DNA of 5,997 nucleotides from RYN-433 sp036558265 (GCA_036558265.1 DATBFY010000753.1:1-5997), one strand, 5' to 3'; shown: positions 1 to 5,826, numbered from the stretch's first letter. The notes: generated by a model not told the origin, from the sequence alone. Numbers and translations are program-made.

Positions 1-2135
1 ATGGTGGAAGCAGGATCGACGTTCGTGTCCATCTCGCCGACGATCAGGAGCAGCTTGCCCTGGAGGTGCGGCGCCAGGGTGACGTTCGATTGCTCCTCGT
101 AGTGGGGACCGATCGGCCAGCCCATCCACTGCTCGTTCCACCAGATCTTGTCCATGCGGTTGTCGTGGCAGCCGCAGTTGGCCACCCCGGCCTTGTAAAA
201 ATCGCCGTGGAAGAGCAGCCCGCCCAGTGCGCTCTGCCCCCCGGCGCTCGTGCCGTAAAGGCCGACGCGCGACAGGTCCATGTACGGGTACTTCGCCGCG
301 GCGGCCTTCATCCACAGGATGCGATCGGGAAAGCCCGCATCGCCCAGGTTATGCCAGCAGACGTCGTGAAACGCCTTGCTCCGGTTGTTGGTGCCCATCC
401 CGTCGATCTGCACGACGATGAATCCCAGTTCGGCGACTCCTTGCGGCGGAAAGTAGGCCAAAAAGCCCTTGGGCACGAACGACCCCTGCGGGCCGGCGTA
501 GATGTCCTCGATAACCGGGTACTTCTTTGCCGCGTCGAAATTCGTCGGGCGAAAGATCACGCCGTAGATGTCGGTCGTACCGTCCCGCCCCTTGGCGACG
601 AATCGTTCGGGTTGGGCCCACTTGAGCGGCTTCAGCGGCGAGAGGTCGCCGTGTTCCGCTTCGCATACCATGCCGCCATCATCGGCGCGCCGCACTTCGG
701 TCACCGGCGCCAGGTCCACGCGCGAGTACGTGTCGAGCAGGTACTTCCCATCCGGCGAATACTCGACCCGGTGCGTGCCGTCGCCCTGGGTCAGCACGAC
801 CAGTCCGCTGCCGTCGAAGTTGACCCGGCAATAATGGATGTAATAGGGGTCCTGCTCGGGGTAGATGCCGCCGGCGCGGAACCAGATCTGCCGGGCCTTG
901 TCGTCCACGCGATCCACGCCGCGCACGACCCAGTTGCCCCTGGTGATCGCGTTCTTCACCTGCCCGGCCTTGGCGTCGTAGAGGTAGAGATGATTCCAGC
1001 CGTCCCGCTCGGACATCCAGATGATCTCGCCGGTATCGTCCAGGTAACGGGTAAAGACCTTGTTGGTCCAGTCGATGAAGGTTTTTGCGATCTCATCGAC
1101 GATCGCGCGGCTGTCGCCGGTTTTCGCATCCACGGCCACCACCCGCATCACCTGGTGCCCGCGCTGGTTGTAAAGGAACGTGAACCGCGACGAATCCGGC
1201 GCCCAGCGAACCTGCGTGATGCTCCAGGGCGTGGCGAACAGCTCGTCGCTGACCGGGACGCGCTTTTGCGATGCCACGTCGAAGAGGTGCGGCTGGGTCA
1301 CGGCGATCTGGTCGCCGGGCTTGAGGTACTGCATCGAGTGGAGCTTGGGCTGGAGCTGATCCTTGGGCGATGACTCGACCGTGTAGACCTTGTGCTCCTG
1401 TTCTTTCTTCGTCCAGAGCGCGACGAAGTGCGACGAATCGGGCGACCAGAACATTCCCGGCTCGTAGCCTTCCTGCGCCGTGCCATCCTTCGACAGGGCC
1501 ACTTCCTCTCCGCCGGATTTGGGCTTGAGGTAGAGGTTTCCATCGCGCACGGAGGCGACGTACTTGCCATCCGGCGACGTTGAGCCGCGCTGGCCCCACG
1601 TGCGCCCCTGCGGATCGGGTCCGGTTCGCGCGCCGCCGCGGAACCCGCCGCGCCGGCCAGTGCCGTCAGCCGGCCGGGCCGCCGCGGTCGTCGTCGATGC
1701 CTTGCCCTTCTTCTCGACGGCATACGATGACAGGTCCAGCGACCATCGCGACCCCGAGGCGTCGAACGAAACCGTCTTGCCGTCGGCGGAGAACTCCAGG
1801 TTGTCCAGCGGCAGTCGCTCGGCCGCGAGCTGTTGACCGCTCGCCTTGCTCATCGCCTCGGCCAGGCGCATGGTGTCGAACGCGGGGGCGCGTTTGCCGG
1901 CGGGGCAATCGACCGTGACGAATTCCCACTTCCCCTCGCCCAGGTCGCTCTTGAACCAGAACCGGTCCTGCCCGTACCAGTGCGGCTCGACGCGGGCGTG
2001 CGTGACCTTGCCCTGGAACTTGCGGGCGATCTGTTCCGCGCGGTCATAGTCCGCGCGCGTGCCCTGCGCCCGGGATGCACCTGCCCACGTCACCAAGGCC
2101 ACCAAACCAAGCGTCACCGCCGCGCGCCAGCCCAT
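1..2135 (-). CDS. Secreted S9 family (DPP IV-like) serine peptidase, C-terminus cut off by the window
   Basis: Exported prolyl-oligopeptidase-family serine peptidase, expected to cleave peptides outside the cytoplasm. The frame is open from an ATG at 2135 to the window edge: 711 codons, no stop. Residues 1-23 form a signal peptide (RAAVTLGLVALVTWAGA core, cleavage predicted after SRA). Residues from about 40 to 520 read as the DPPIV N-terminal beta-propeller, including WMSERDGWNHLYLYD from W373. From about 530 the alpha/beta hydrolase begins, with DIYAGPQG around Tyr546 (oxyanion-hole tyrosine in DPP IV), the nucleophile in GTSAGGQ (Ser630) and the acid in GEMDTNV (Asp703). The triad His, normally some 30-40 residues later, must lie beyond position 1. 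Residues 142-183 are a Gly/Arg/Ala/Thr-rich low-complexity insertion. The glutamate pair that anchors the substrate N-terminus in true DPP IV is not evident near residues 221-230, so dipeptidyl activity is uncertain. The start is supported by the ribosome binding site and signal peptide. It is divergent from the kinase gene. Confidence 0.93.
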   Translation of the reverse strand, partial: MGWRAAVTLGLVALVTWAGASRAQGTRADYDRAEQIARKFQGKVTHARVEPHWYGQDRFWFKSDLGEGKWEFVTVDCPAGKRAPAFDTMRLAEAMSKASGQQLAAERLPLDNLEFSADGKTVSFDASGSRWSLDLSSYAVEKKGKASTTTAAARPADGTGRRGGFRGGARTGPDPQGRTWGQRGSTSPDGKYVASVRDGNLYLKPKSGGEEVALSKDGTAQEGYEPGMFWSPDSSHFVALWTKKEQEHKVYTVESSPKDQLQPKLHSMQYLKPGDQIAVTQPHLFDVASQKRVPVSDELFATPWSITQVRWAPDSSRFTFLYNQRGHQVMRVVAVDAKTGDSRAIVDEIAKTFIDWTNKVFTRYLDDTGEIIWMSERDGWNHLYLYDAKAGQVKNAITRGNWVVRGVDRVDDKARQIWFRAGGIYPEQDPYYIHYCRVNFDGSGLVVLTQGDGTHRVEYSPDGKYLLDTYSRVDLAPVTEVRRADDGGMVCEAEHGDLSPLKPLKWAQPERFVAKGRDGTTDIYGVIFRPTNFDAAKKYPVIEDIYAGPQGSFVPKGFLAYFPPQGVAELGFIVVQIDGMGTNNRSKAFHDVCWHNLGDAGFPDRILWMKAAAAKYPYMDLSRVGLYGTSAGGQSALGGLLFHGDFYKAGVANCGCHDNRMDKIWWNEQWMGWPIGPHYEEQSNVTLAPHLQGKLLLIVGEMDTNVDPAST

Positions 2136-2141
2136 GATTTG

Positions 2142-2146
2142 CTCCT
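2142..2146 (-). promoter_or_regulatory. Ribosome binding site of the S9 peptidase
   Basis: On the minus strand AGGAG lies six bases before the ATG at 2135. It fixes the peptidase start, which is immediately followed by a good signal peptide. I see no convincing promoter for this gene. A TTGCAA inside the dyad at 2191-2218, followed 17 bases on by a poor -10 (CACAAA), is the best and weak candidate. Confidence 0.75.
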
Positions 2147-2190
2147 GGTCGAGTGAAGTGTGTCCGACGATGGCGACGTTTGTGCCCCAA

Positions 2191-2218
2191 GCCGCCGCTG
2201 GTTGCAACGCGCGGCGGC
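2191..2218. promoter_or_regulatory. 28-bp near-perfect dyad in the divergent spacer, candidate operator
   Basis: GCCGCCGC at 2191-2198 is the exact reverse complement of GCGGCGGC at 2211-2218. Between them, the perfect palindrome GTTGCAAC (2201-2208) shares the same centre (between 2204 and 2205). In all, 12 of 14 base pairs match; only 2199/2210 and 2200/2209 fail. The dyad ends five bases before the putative -35 of the kinase gene (2224) and lies 56-83 bases upstream of the peptidase start, so a dimeric regulator bound here could act on both genes. A GC-rich genome produces some such palindromes by chance, and no regulator family is recognised. Confidence 0.4.
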
Positions 2219-2223
2219 GGGAT

Positions 2224-2250
2224 TTGTTGCGGCCGCGGGCCGATTACAAT
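2224..2250 (+). promoter_or_regulatory. Putative promoter of the histidine kinase, predicted leaderless
   Basis: TACAAT at 2245-2250 matches five of six bases of the sigma-70 -10 consensus. TTGTTG at 2224-2229 is a weak -35 with a short 15-base spacer. Only seven bases separate the -10 from the ATG at 2258, so transcription would begin at or one base before the start codon. No Shine-Dalgarno sequence precedes that ATG, which fits leaderless translation. The weak -35 and short spacing keep confidence moderate. Confidence 0.45.
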
Positions 2251-2257
2251 CGCGGTT

Positions 2258-3682
2258 ATGCCCGCCGTCCGCACGCATCCCGGCATCCGCCGACGCATCC
2301 TGGTCGCGTTCGTGTTGATGACCGTCCTCCCCGCCGCCGCCCTGTCCTACCTGGGGATGCGCGCGGTCGGGCGCGTGATCGAGGGCCGGCTCGTCCGCGA
2401 GCGGGCCGCCAACGCGGCCAGGGTCTTCTCCGAGATGAAGCTGCCGTTCACGCCGCTGATGATGCAGCGGCTGTCGGAGATGTTCGGGGAACAGGAGGGA
2501 GAGGTCGCCGCCGAATTGAATTCCGACGCCATCGGCGAGGCGCTGGTCTCCAGCCTCTCCCAGGCCGAGGAGCGCGACCTGCAGGCGCAGTTGCACGAAC
2601 GCGCCACGGCGCCGCAGACCGTGCGGCTGGCCGGTCGGGAATTCGTCCTGGCGCCCGCCGAGGTGCGCGATGCCCAGAACCGCCCGCACACGTTGTACCT
2701 GATGGTGGACCGGCGGGTGCTGGACGATGCCAAGGCCGCCGCGGTCCGGCCGATCCTGCTGGGCGCGATCCCGGTGCTGCTGGCCGTGATCGCGGCGGCG
2801 GTGTACGTCTCGCGCACCATCACCGCGCCCATCCGCCGCCTCTCGGCCCAGATGGAAAGTCAGATGCCCACGGCCGACTCGGTCGCCCTGCACGATGTCG
2901 AGCTGCACGCGCCCAAAGAACTGGCGGACCTGGCCGCGACGTTCAACCGCATGCTCGGGCGCTTGCGCGAGACGCAGCAACGGCTCCTGGAGACCGAGCG
3001 GCTGGCGGCGGTCGGCAAGATCGCGGCATCCGTCGCCCATGAGGTGCGCAACCCGCTCTCGGGGATCCGCATGAACCTCCAGCTTCTGCAGCAGCACCTG
3101 GCGCGCGAGGGGCGGACCGATGAATCCCTGACGATCGCCCTGACGGAGCTGGAGCGGCTCGACGCGATCGTGCAGGAGATGCTGGTCCTGGGGCGAAAAT
3201 CCGAGCCGAAGTTCGAGCGCGTCGATCTGCGCGAGATCGCGGGCGACGTCCTGCACCTCCTGGAGCGGCGTCTGGCGCACGCGGCGGTCACGCCGACGCT
3301 CGAAGGCGCATCCGCGCCCGCGACCGCCGACCCGGCGCAGATCAAGCAGGTGCTCTTGAACCTGATCCTCAACGCGACGGATGCCATGCCGCAAGGCGGC
3401 CGCCTGACCGTCCGCACCACCGGCCACGACGGCGTCGCGCGGGTCGAGATCGAGGACACCGGGCCGGGAGTGACTCTTGAGAACGGCCAGGACCCGTTCG
3501 CATGGTTCAGCACCAGCAAGAGCGCCGGCAGCGGGATCGGCCTGGCGGTCTGCAGGCAGATCGTCGAGGCCCATGGGGGGCGGATCGGGTTGGAGCGGAT
3601 CGAGGGAGGAACGCGCGCCTGGGTCCAGTTGAAGCACCAAGGTCCAAGCTCCAAATTTCAAACGAATTTCAATGACCAATGA
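2258..3682 (+). CDS. Membrane sensor histidine kinase (HAMP-HisKA-HATPase)
   Basis: A 474-residue inner-membrane two-component kinase that would autophosphorylate on His261 and pass the phosphate to an unidentified response regulator. Two membrane segments (about 13-34 and 164-185) enclose a periplasmic region of about 130 residues matching no sensor fold I recognise. A HAMP linker (about 186-245) follows. The H-box is VAHEVRNPLSGIR with His261. The ATP-binding domain has the N-box NATDAM (Asn372), the G1 box EDTGPG (Asp400), a short F-box (FAWFSTSK) and the G2 box GSGIGLA (424-430). The H-box style resembles NtrB/ZraS-type kinases, so an NtrC-like partner is possible. I chose the ATG at 2258; an in-frame GTG at 2153 would add 35 Arg/Cys-rich residues overlapping the peptidase leader. 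The catalytic domain would normally end near VQL (456-458). The remaining tail, residues 460-474, is encoded by the left arm of the neighbouring repeat block. No regulator gene is adjacent. Confidence 0.93.
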   Translation: MPAVRTHPGIRRRILVAFVLMTVLPAAALSYLGMRAVGRVIEGRLVRERAANAARVFSEMKLPFTPLMMQRLSEMFGEQEGEVAAELNSDAIGEALVSSLSQAEERDLQAQLHERATAPQTVRLAGREFVLAPAEVRDAQNRPHTLYLMVDRRVLDDAKAAAVRPILLGAIPVLLAVIAAAVYVSRTITAPIRRLSAQMESQMPTADSVALHDVELHAPKELADLAATFNRMLGRLRETQQRLLETERLAAVGKIAASVAHEVRNPLSGIRMNLQLLQQHLAREGRTDESLTIALTELERLDAIVQEMLVLGRKSEPKFERVDLREIAGDVLHLLERRLAHAAVTPTLEGASAPATADPAQIKQVLLNLILNATDAMPQGGRLTVRTTGHDGVARVEIEDTGPGVTLENGQDPFAWFSTSKSAGSGIGLAVCRQIVEAHGGRIGLERIEGGTRAWVQLKHQGPSSKFQTNFNDQ

Positions 3683-3693
3683 CCAAATGACCC
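3634..3693 (+). repeat. Left arm: heptad repeats plus triple ATGACC repeat
   Basis: Units of seven bases ending in CAA follow one another: GCACCAA (3634-3640), GGTCCAA (3641-3647), GCTCCAA (3648-3654) and ATTTCAA (3655-3661). The variant ACGAATT (3662-3668) comes next. Three copies of A(A)ATGACC then run from 3671 to 3692. The arm overlaps the kinase 3' end: the kinase stop TGA (3680-3682) is inside the second ATGACC copy. Confidence 0.7.
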
Positions 3694-3698
3694 AAACA

Positions 3699-4076
3699 TT
3701 ACGTTTCGCGCGTGGGTTCGGTCTTGGCGAGAATCGACGAGAAGATCCGCGTAAGTTCCCTCGCTTCGTTGTGAAGCGCCGTTTGCTCCACCAGGTCAAC
3801 GCCCGGCGCCGTTCCCAACAAGCGCAGCCAGAGGGCGCTTTCCTTGGACTCCTTGCGGCAGATCTTGATGCGCATCCGGAAGTCCTTCTTGCTCAACGCC
3901 TCGTTGGCCTCAATGTAATTGGCGGCGACCGAACCGGATGCCTTTACGAGTTGTCGCGCATCCTCTTCGGTCGTGACGGTCCGGGGCAGCGTCCGCACAA
4001 ATGCGCGACATCGGCGCGCGAACTCGAACGTCCGCTCTTCCAGGTCATACGGCGTCGAACGCACCCACTTCGCCAT
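3699..4076 (-). CDS. Four-helix-bundle protein, 23S rRNA intervening-sequence (IVP) family
   Basis: A 125-residue soluble protein of the IVP/four-helix-bundle family (TIGR02436 type). Its biochemical role is not established; relatives are encoded in 23S rRNA intervening sequences, and the related Avd protein is a partner of retroelement reverse transcriptases. Four amphipathic helices can be placed at about 10-30, 36-59, 61-88 and 93-118. The family signature is clear: QLVKASGSVAANYIEANE at 42-59, then LSKKDFRMRIKICRKESKES at 61-80, typical of the YIEANE/KKDF subgroup. The length is normal for the family and the frame is intact. The ATG is preceded by a good ribosome binding site. Base composition is less GC-rich than the flanking genes, suggesting separate origin. 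It converges on the kinase with a 16-base gap and follows the transporter on the same strand after 74 bases. Confidence 0.92.
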   Translation of the reverse strand: MAKWVRSTPYDLEERTFEFARRCRAFVRTLPRTVTTEEDARQLVKASGSVAANYIEANEALSKKDFRMRIKICRKESKESALWLRLLGTAPGVDLVEQTALHNEARELTRIFSSILAKTEPTRET

Positions 4077-4081
4077 ACCCG

Positions 4082-4086
4082 CTCCC
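4082..4086 (-). promoter_or_regulatory. Ribosome binding site of the four-helix-bundle gene
   Basis: On the minus strand GGGAG lies five bases before the ATG at 4076, supporting that start. It lies inside the block, between the right arm and the gene, so it would travel with the gene. No clear promoter hexamers are visible between the transporter stop and this site. Confidence 0.65.
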
Positions 4087-4092
4087 TACTTA

Positions 4093-4152
4093 GGTCATTG
4101 AGTATTTGAACTTCGAATTCGTTTGAATTTTGATGCTTGTAATTTGGATCTT
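4093..4152 (-). repeat. Right arm: heptad repeats inverted relative to the left arm
   Basis: Read on the minus strand, units are GATCCAA (4144-4150), ATTACAA (4137-4143), GCATCAA (4130-4136), AATTCAA (4123-4129) and ACGAATT (4116-4122). Less regular sequence follows, ending in CAATGACC (4093-4100). Order and sequence mirror the left arm. From the shared TCCAA-type outer unit to ACGAATT this arm has one more heptad than the left. The outer end touches the transporter stop codon (4151-4153). AATTC/GAATT (4116-4120, 4125-4129) could form a small hairpin with a four-base loop. I see no proper terminator. Confidence 0.7.
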
Positions 4153-5470
4153 ACTCGATCTCCGTCGCTGCCGCGCGGCCGACGGCTTCGGTCGGCTCGA
4201 CCGGCTCGTGCGCTTCGCCCTTTCTTCTCGCCTGCGCCCGCAGGGCCGCCGTCCAGAGTGCCACCAGCGCCAACATCGCGCCGCTGGTCCAGAACTGGCC
4301 CGTGTTGCGCCAATAGGGGTAGGTCAGGCCGGCGATGATCGGGCCGATCACGCGTGCCAGGCTCGACAGGCCATGGTAGAGGCCGAAGACCACGCCCTGT
4401 TCGCGGGGGTCGCTGAACTTGGAGAGCAGGGATGAGAGCGTCGGCCCCTGGAAGCTTCGCCCCGCGGCGTTGGTGGCGCCCGCAACGGCCAGCAGCAGGA
4501 TCGCGGGCCAGAATGCGAGGCCCACGTAGAAGCCCATGCCGATCGTGACCAGGATGGGCCCGCCGATCGCCAGCGGCCACTCGCCCAGGCGCTTGGTCAG
4601 CCGCCCGATCAGCCCGCCTTGGACGAAGGCGATGATCAGCCCCACGTAGCCGAAGAACCAGCCGGTGTTGCGCCCGGCGATTTTCGCATCGTGCCAGCCG
4701 AAGACCTTCGCGAGGAAGATGCCGGCCGTTGCCTCCATCATCACGAAGCCGGCCATCGAGACGACGGAGATCAACAGGAGCTGGCCGACGACCGGCTTCC
4801 TGAGCACCGGGGTGAAGGTGGAGGGGTGCAGCCAGAGCTTGGATTCGGTCGGCTTGTGCACGCGCGATTCGGGGAGCCTGAAGAAGGTCTGAGCGGCGGC
4901 GACGAGGGCGAGCAGGGCGGCGGCATAGGCGGGCCAGCTCACGTTGATCGCCCCCAGCACACCGCCCATGAACGGGCCGATGCAAAAGCCGATGCCGAAC
5001 GCGGCGCCCAGCAGGCCCATGCCCTTGGCGCGGTTCTCGTGGGTGGTGACGTCGGAGATGTAGGCCTGGGCCGTCGAGACGTTGCCGCCGGTGAAGCCGT
5101 CGATCACGCGGGAGGCGTAGACCAGGGTCAGCCGGGTCGTCGGGTCCCAGCGGCTGTGCGAGGCCACGCCCAGCAGCGCGTACCCCGCCGCGCTGCCAAG
5201 CTGCGAGAGGATCAGCACCGGCCGGCGTCCGTAGCGATCGGACAGTGCCCCCAGGATCGGCGCCCCGACAAACTGACAGATGGAGAAGATCGAGAAGATC
5301 AGCGTGACCTTCATCGGGTTGGCCTGGTAATTGGGGACGTAGAAGGGGAGGAGGGGGATGATCAGCCCGAACCCGAGGAAATCGACCAGGACGATAAGAA
5401 AGATCGAAAGCAGCGCGCCTTTTGGCGGCTCGGCGTTGGGGAGGTCGGGGCTGGCGTAGTCGACGGACAT
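4151..5470 (-). CDS. Major facilitator superfamily transporter, TetA-like DHA1 type
   Basis: A 439-residue inner-membrane secondary transporter, probably a proton-driven exporter; the substrate cannot be read from sequence. About twelve hydrophobic segments are present, the first at roughly 19-45 (FLIVLVDFLGFGLIIPLLPF, as in TetA-like proteins). Motif A between segments 2 and 3 is GALSDRYGRRPV (74-85). RVIDGFTGG (121-129) carries the motif B arginine (Arg121). GFCIGPFMGG (161-170) is motif C, the antiporter signature. The second-half motif A counterpart is GGLIGRLTKRLGE (285-297). A long central loop is at about 199-225, and a hydrophilic, charged tail follows about 411. Length is normal for the family. 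Although similar in plan to tetracycline exporters, most chromosomal relatives have no proven drug substrate, so resistance should not be assumed. The ATG at 5470 has no Shine-Dalgarno sequence but is directly preceded by an extended -10 box. Its stop codon abuts the right arm of the repeat block. Confidence 0.94.
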   Translation of the reverse strand: MSVDYASPDLPNAEPPKGALLSIFLIVLVDFLGFGLIIPLLPFYVPNYQANPMKVTLIFSIFSICQFVGAPILGALSDRYGRRPVLILSQLGSAAGYALLGVASHSRWDPTTRLTLVYASRVIDGFTGGNVSTAQAYISDVTTHENRAKGMGLLGAAFGIGFCIGPFMGGVLGAINVSWPAYAAALLALVAAAQTFFRLPESRVHKPTESKLWLHPSTFTPVLRKPVVGQLLLISVVSMAGFVMMEATAGIFLAKVFGWHDAKIAGRNTGWFFGYVGLIIAFVQGGLIGRLTKRLGEWPLAIGGPILVTIGMGFYVGLAFWPAILLLAVAGATNAAGRSFQGPTLSSLLSKFSDPREQGVVFGLYHGLSSLARVIGPIIAGLTYPYWRNTGQFWTSGAMLALVALWTAALRAQARRKGEAHEPVEPTEAVGRAAATEIE

Positions 5471-5477
5471 GCGGCGG

Positions 5478-5486
5478 GTTATAGCA
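5478..5486 (-). promoter_or_regulatory. Extended -10 promoter of the MFS transporter, predicted leaderless
   Basis: On the minus strand TGCTATAAC is an extended -10 element: TG, one base, then TATAAC, five of six to consensus. Seven bases separate it from the ATG at 5470, so the transcript should start at or next to the A of the start codon. No clear -35 lies about 17 bases upstream, which extended -10 promoters tolerate, and there is no ribosome binding site. Confidence 0.55.
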
Positions 5487-5735
5487 CGGAATGACGAGGC
5501 TGCGAGGGGCGCGGGTCGTGGGCGTGTCAGGGGAGCACTGTGGAGACGGATGAGGGGATGAGGAGCCGGTGATGCGCGAGGCGGCCGAAATAAAAGAGGT
5601 TTCCTGGACGGGAAATCCGAAGCGCAGTTAGCGACATGGGTTGCGCTGCATTGGAGGGCCGAAGCGGCTGGAAAACCGACCCCAAACCGACCCTTTCATT
5701 GGCGGTTTTGGACCCCTGTGTGCTCCGCTGCCGGG

Positions 5736-5826
5736 CTTCTGTCGCCCCTCCGGGGCTGGTCGTTTGATTGTATCTAATATCCACGGCTTACGCCGTGGGC
5801 TGCATTCTGTTGCCGCTCCGCGGCTG
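5736..5826. repeat. Triple-hairpin intergenic repeat (REP-like)
   Basis: Three hairpins follow in order: GCCCC-TCC-GGGGC (5744-5756), CCACGGC-TTAC-GCCGTGG (5781-5798) and GCCGC-TCC-GCGGC (5812-5824). The outer two lie in 23-base units (5736-5758 and 5804-5826) that match at 19 of 23 positions with a period of 68 bases. Two of the four differences are a C:G to G:C swap on the two sides of the stem, so pairing is kept. The design resembles palindromic dispersed repeats common between genes in planctomycete-type genomes. That resemblance is from memory, not a search. No RAYT transposase is nearby. Confidence 0.65.

Larger units (their letters stand above)
3634..4152. mobile_element. Candidate cassette: four-helix-bundle gene between heptad-built inverted-repeat arms
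   Basis: A block of about 520 bp, visibly more AT-rich than its surroundings, carries a single gene between two arms in inverted orientation. Outermost, AAGGTCCAA (3639-3647) pairs with TTGGATCTT (4144-4152) with one mismatch. Within, TTCAAACGAATT (3657-3668) pairs exactly with AATTCGTTTGAA (4116-4127). Innermost, CAATGACC (3670-3677 and again 3677-3684) pairs with GGTCATTG (4093-4100). There is no transposase, and target-site duplications are not evident. Proteins of this family are known chiefly from intervening sequences inside 23S rRNA genes, which also have inverted-repeat ends; here the block sits between protein genes instead. Calling it mobile or dispersed is inference. Confidence 0.5.

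Noticed and set aside
66..1373. 435-codon open frame on the plus strand
   Set aside because: Lies wholly opposite the peptidase gene. The translation is low-complexity Val/Arg/Asp-rich without domains, as expected of the antisense of a GC-rich gene.
2153..2257. Upstream GTG start for the kinase
   Set aside because: Adds 35 Arg/Cys-rich residues before the first membrane segment, has no ribosome binding site and overlaps the putative promoter and dyad.
3634..3693. CRISPR-like array
   Set aside because: Repeat units are only 7 bases and have no spacers; no cas genes are present.
2114..3799. 561-codon open frame on the minus strand
   Set aside because: Longer than the kinase but antisense to it. 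The product is Arg/Gln/Asp-rich with no motif, whereas the plus strand has all kinase boxes.
3672..4109. 145-codon plus-strand frame across the repeat block
   Set aside because: Overlaps the four-helix-bundle gene on the other strand, which has a clear family signature and ribosome binding site.
4077..4150. Intrinsic terminator between the transporter and the four-helix-bundle gene
   Set aside because: Only a 5-base AT-rich stem is visible, without a following T-run, so read-through cannot be excluded.
3634..4152. Diversity-generating retroelement, because Avd is a four-helix-bundle relative
   Set aside because: No reverse transcriptase, template repeat or variable repeat is present. The protein belongs to the YIEANE subgroup usual for stand-alone copies.
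4619..5494. 291-codon plus-strand frame
   Set aside because: Antisense to the transporter; the product is a Gly/Asp/Glu-rich low-complexity string with no family resemblance.
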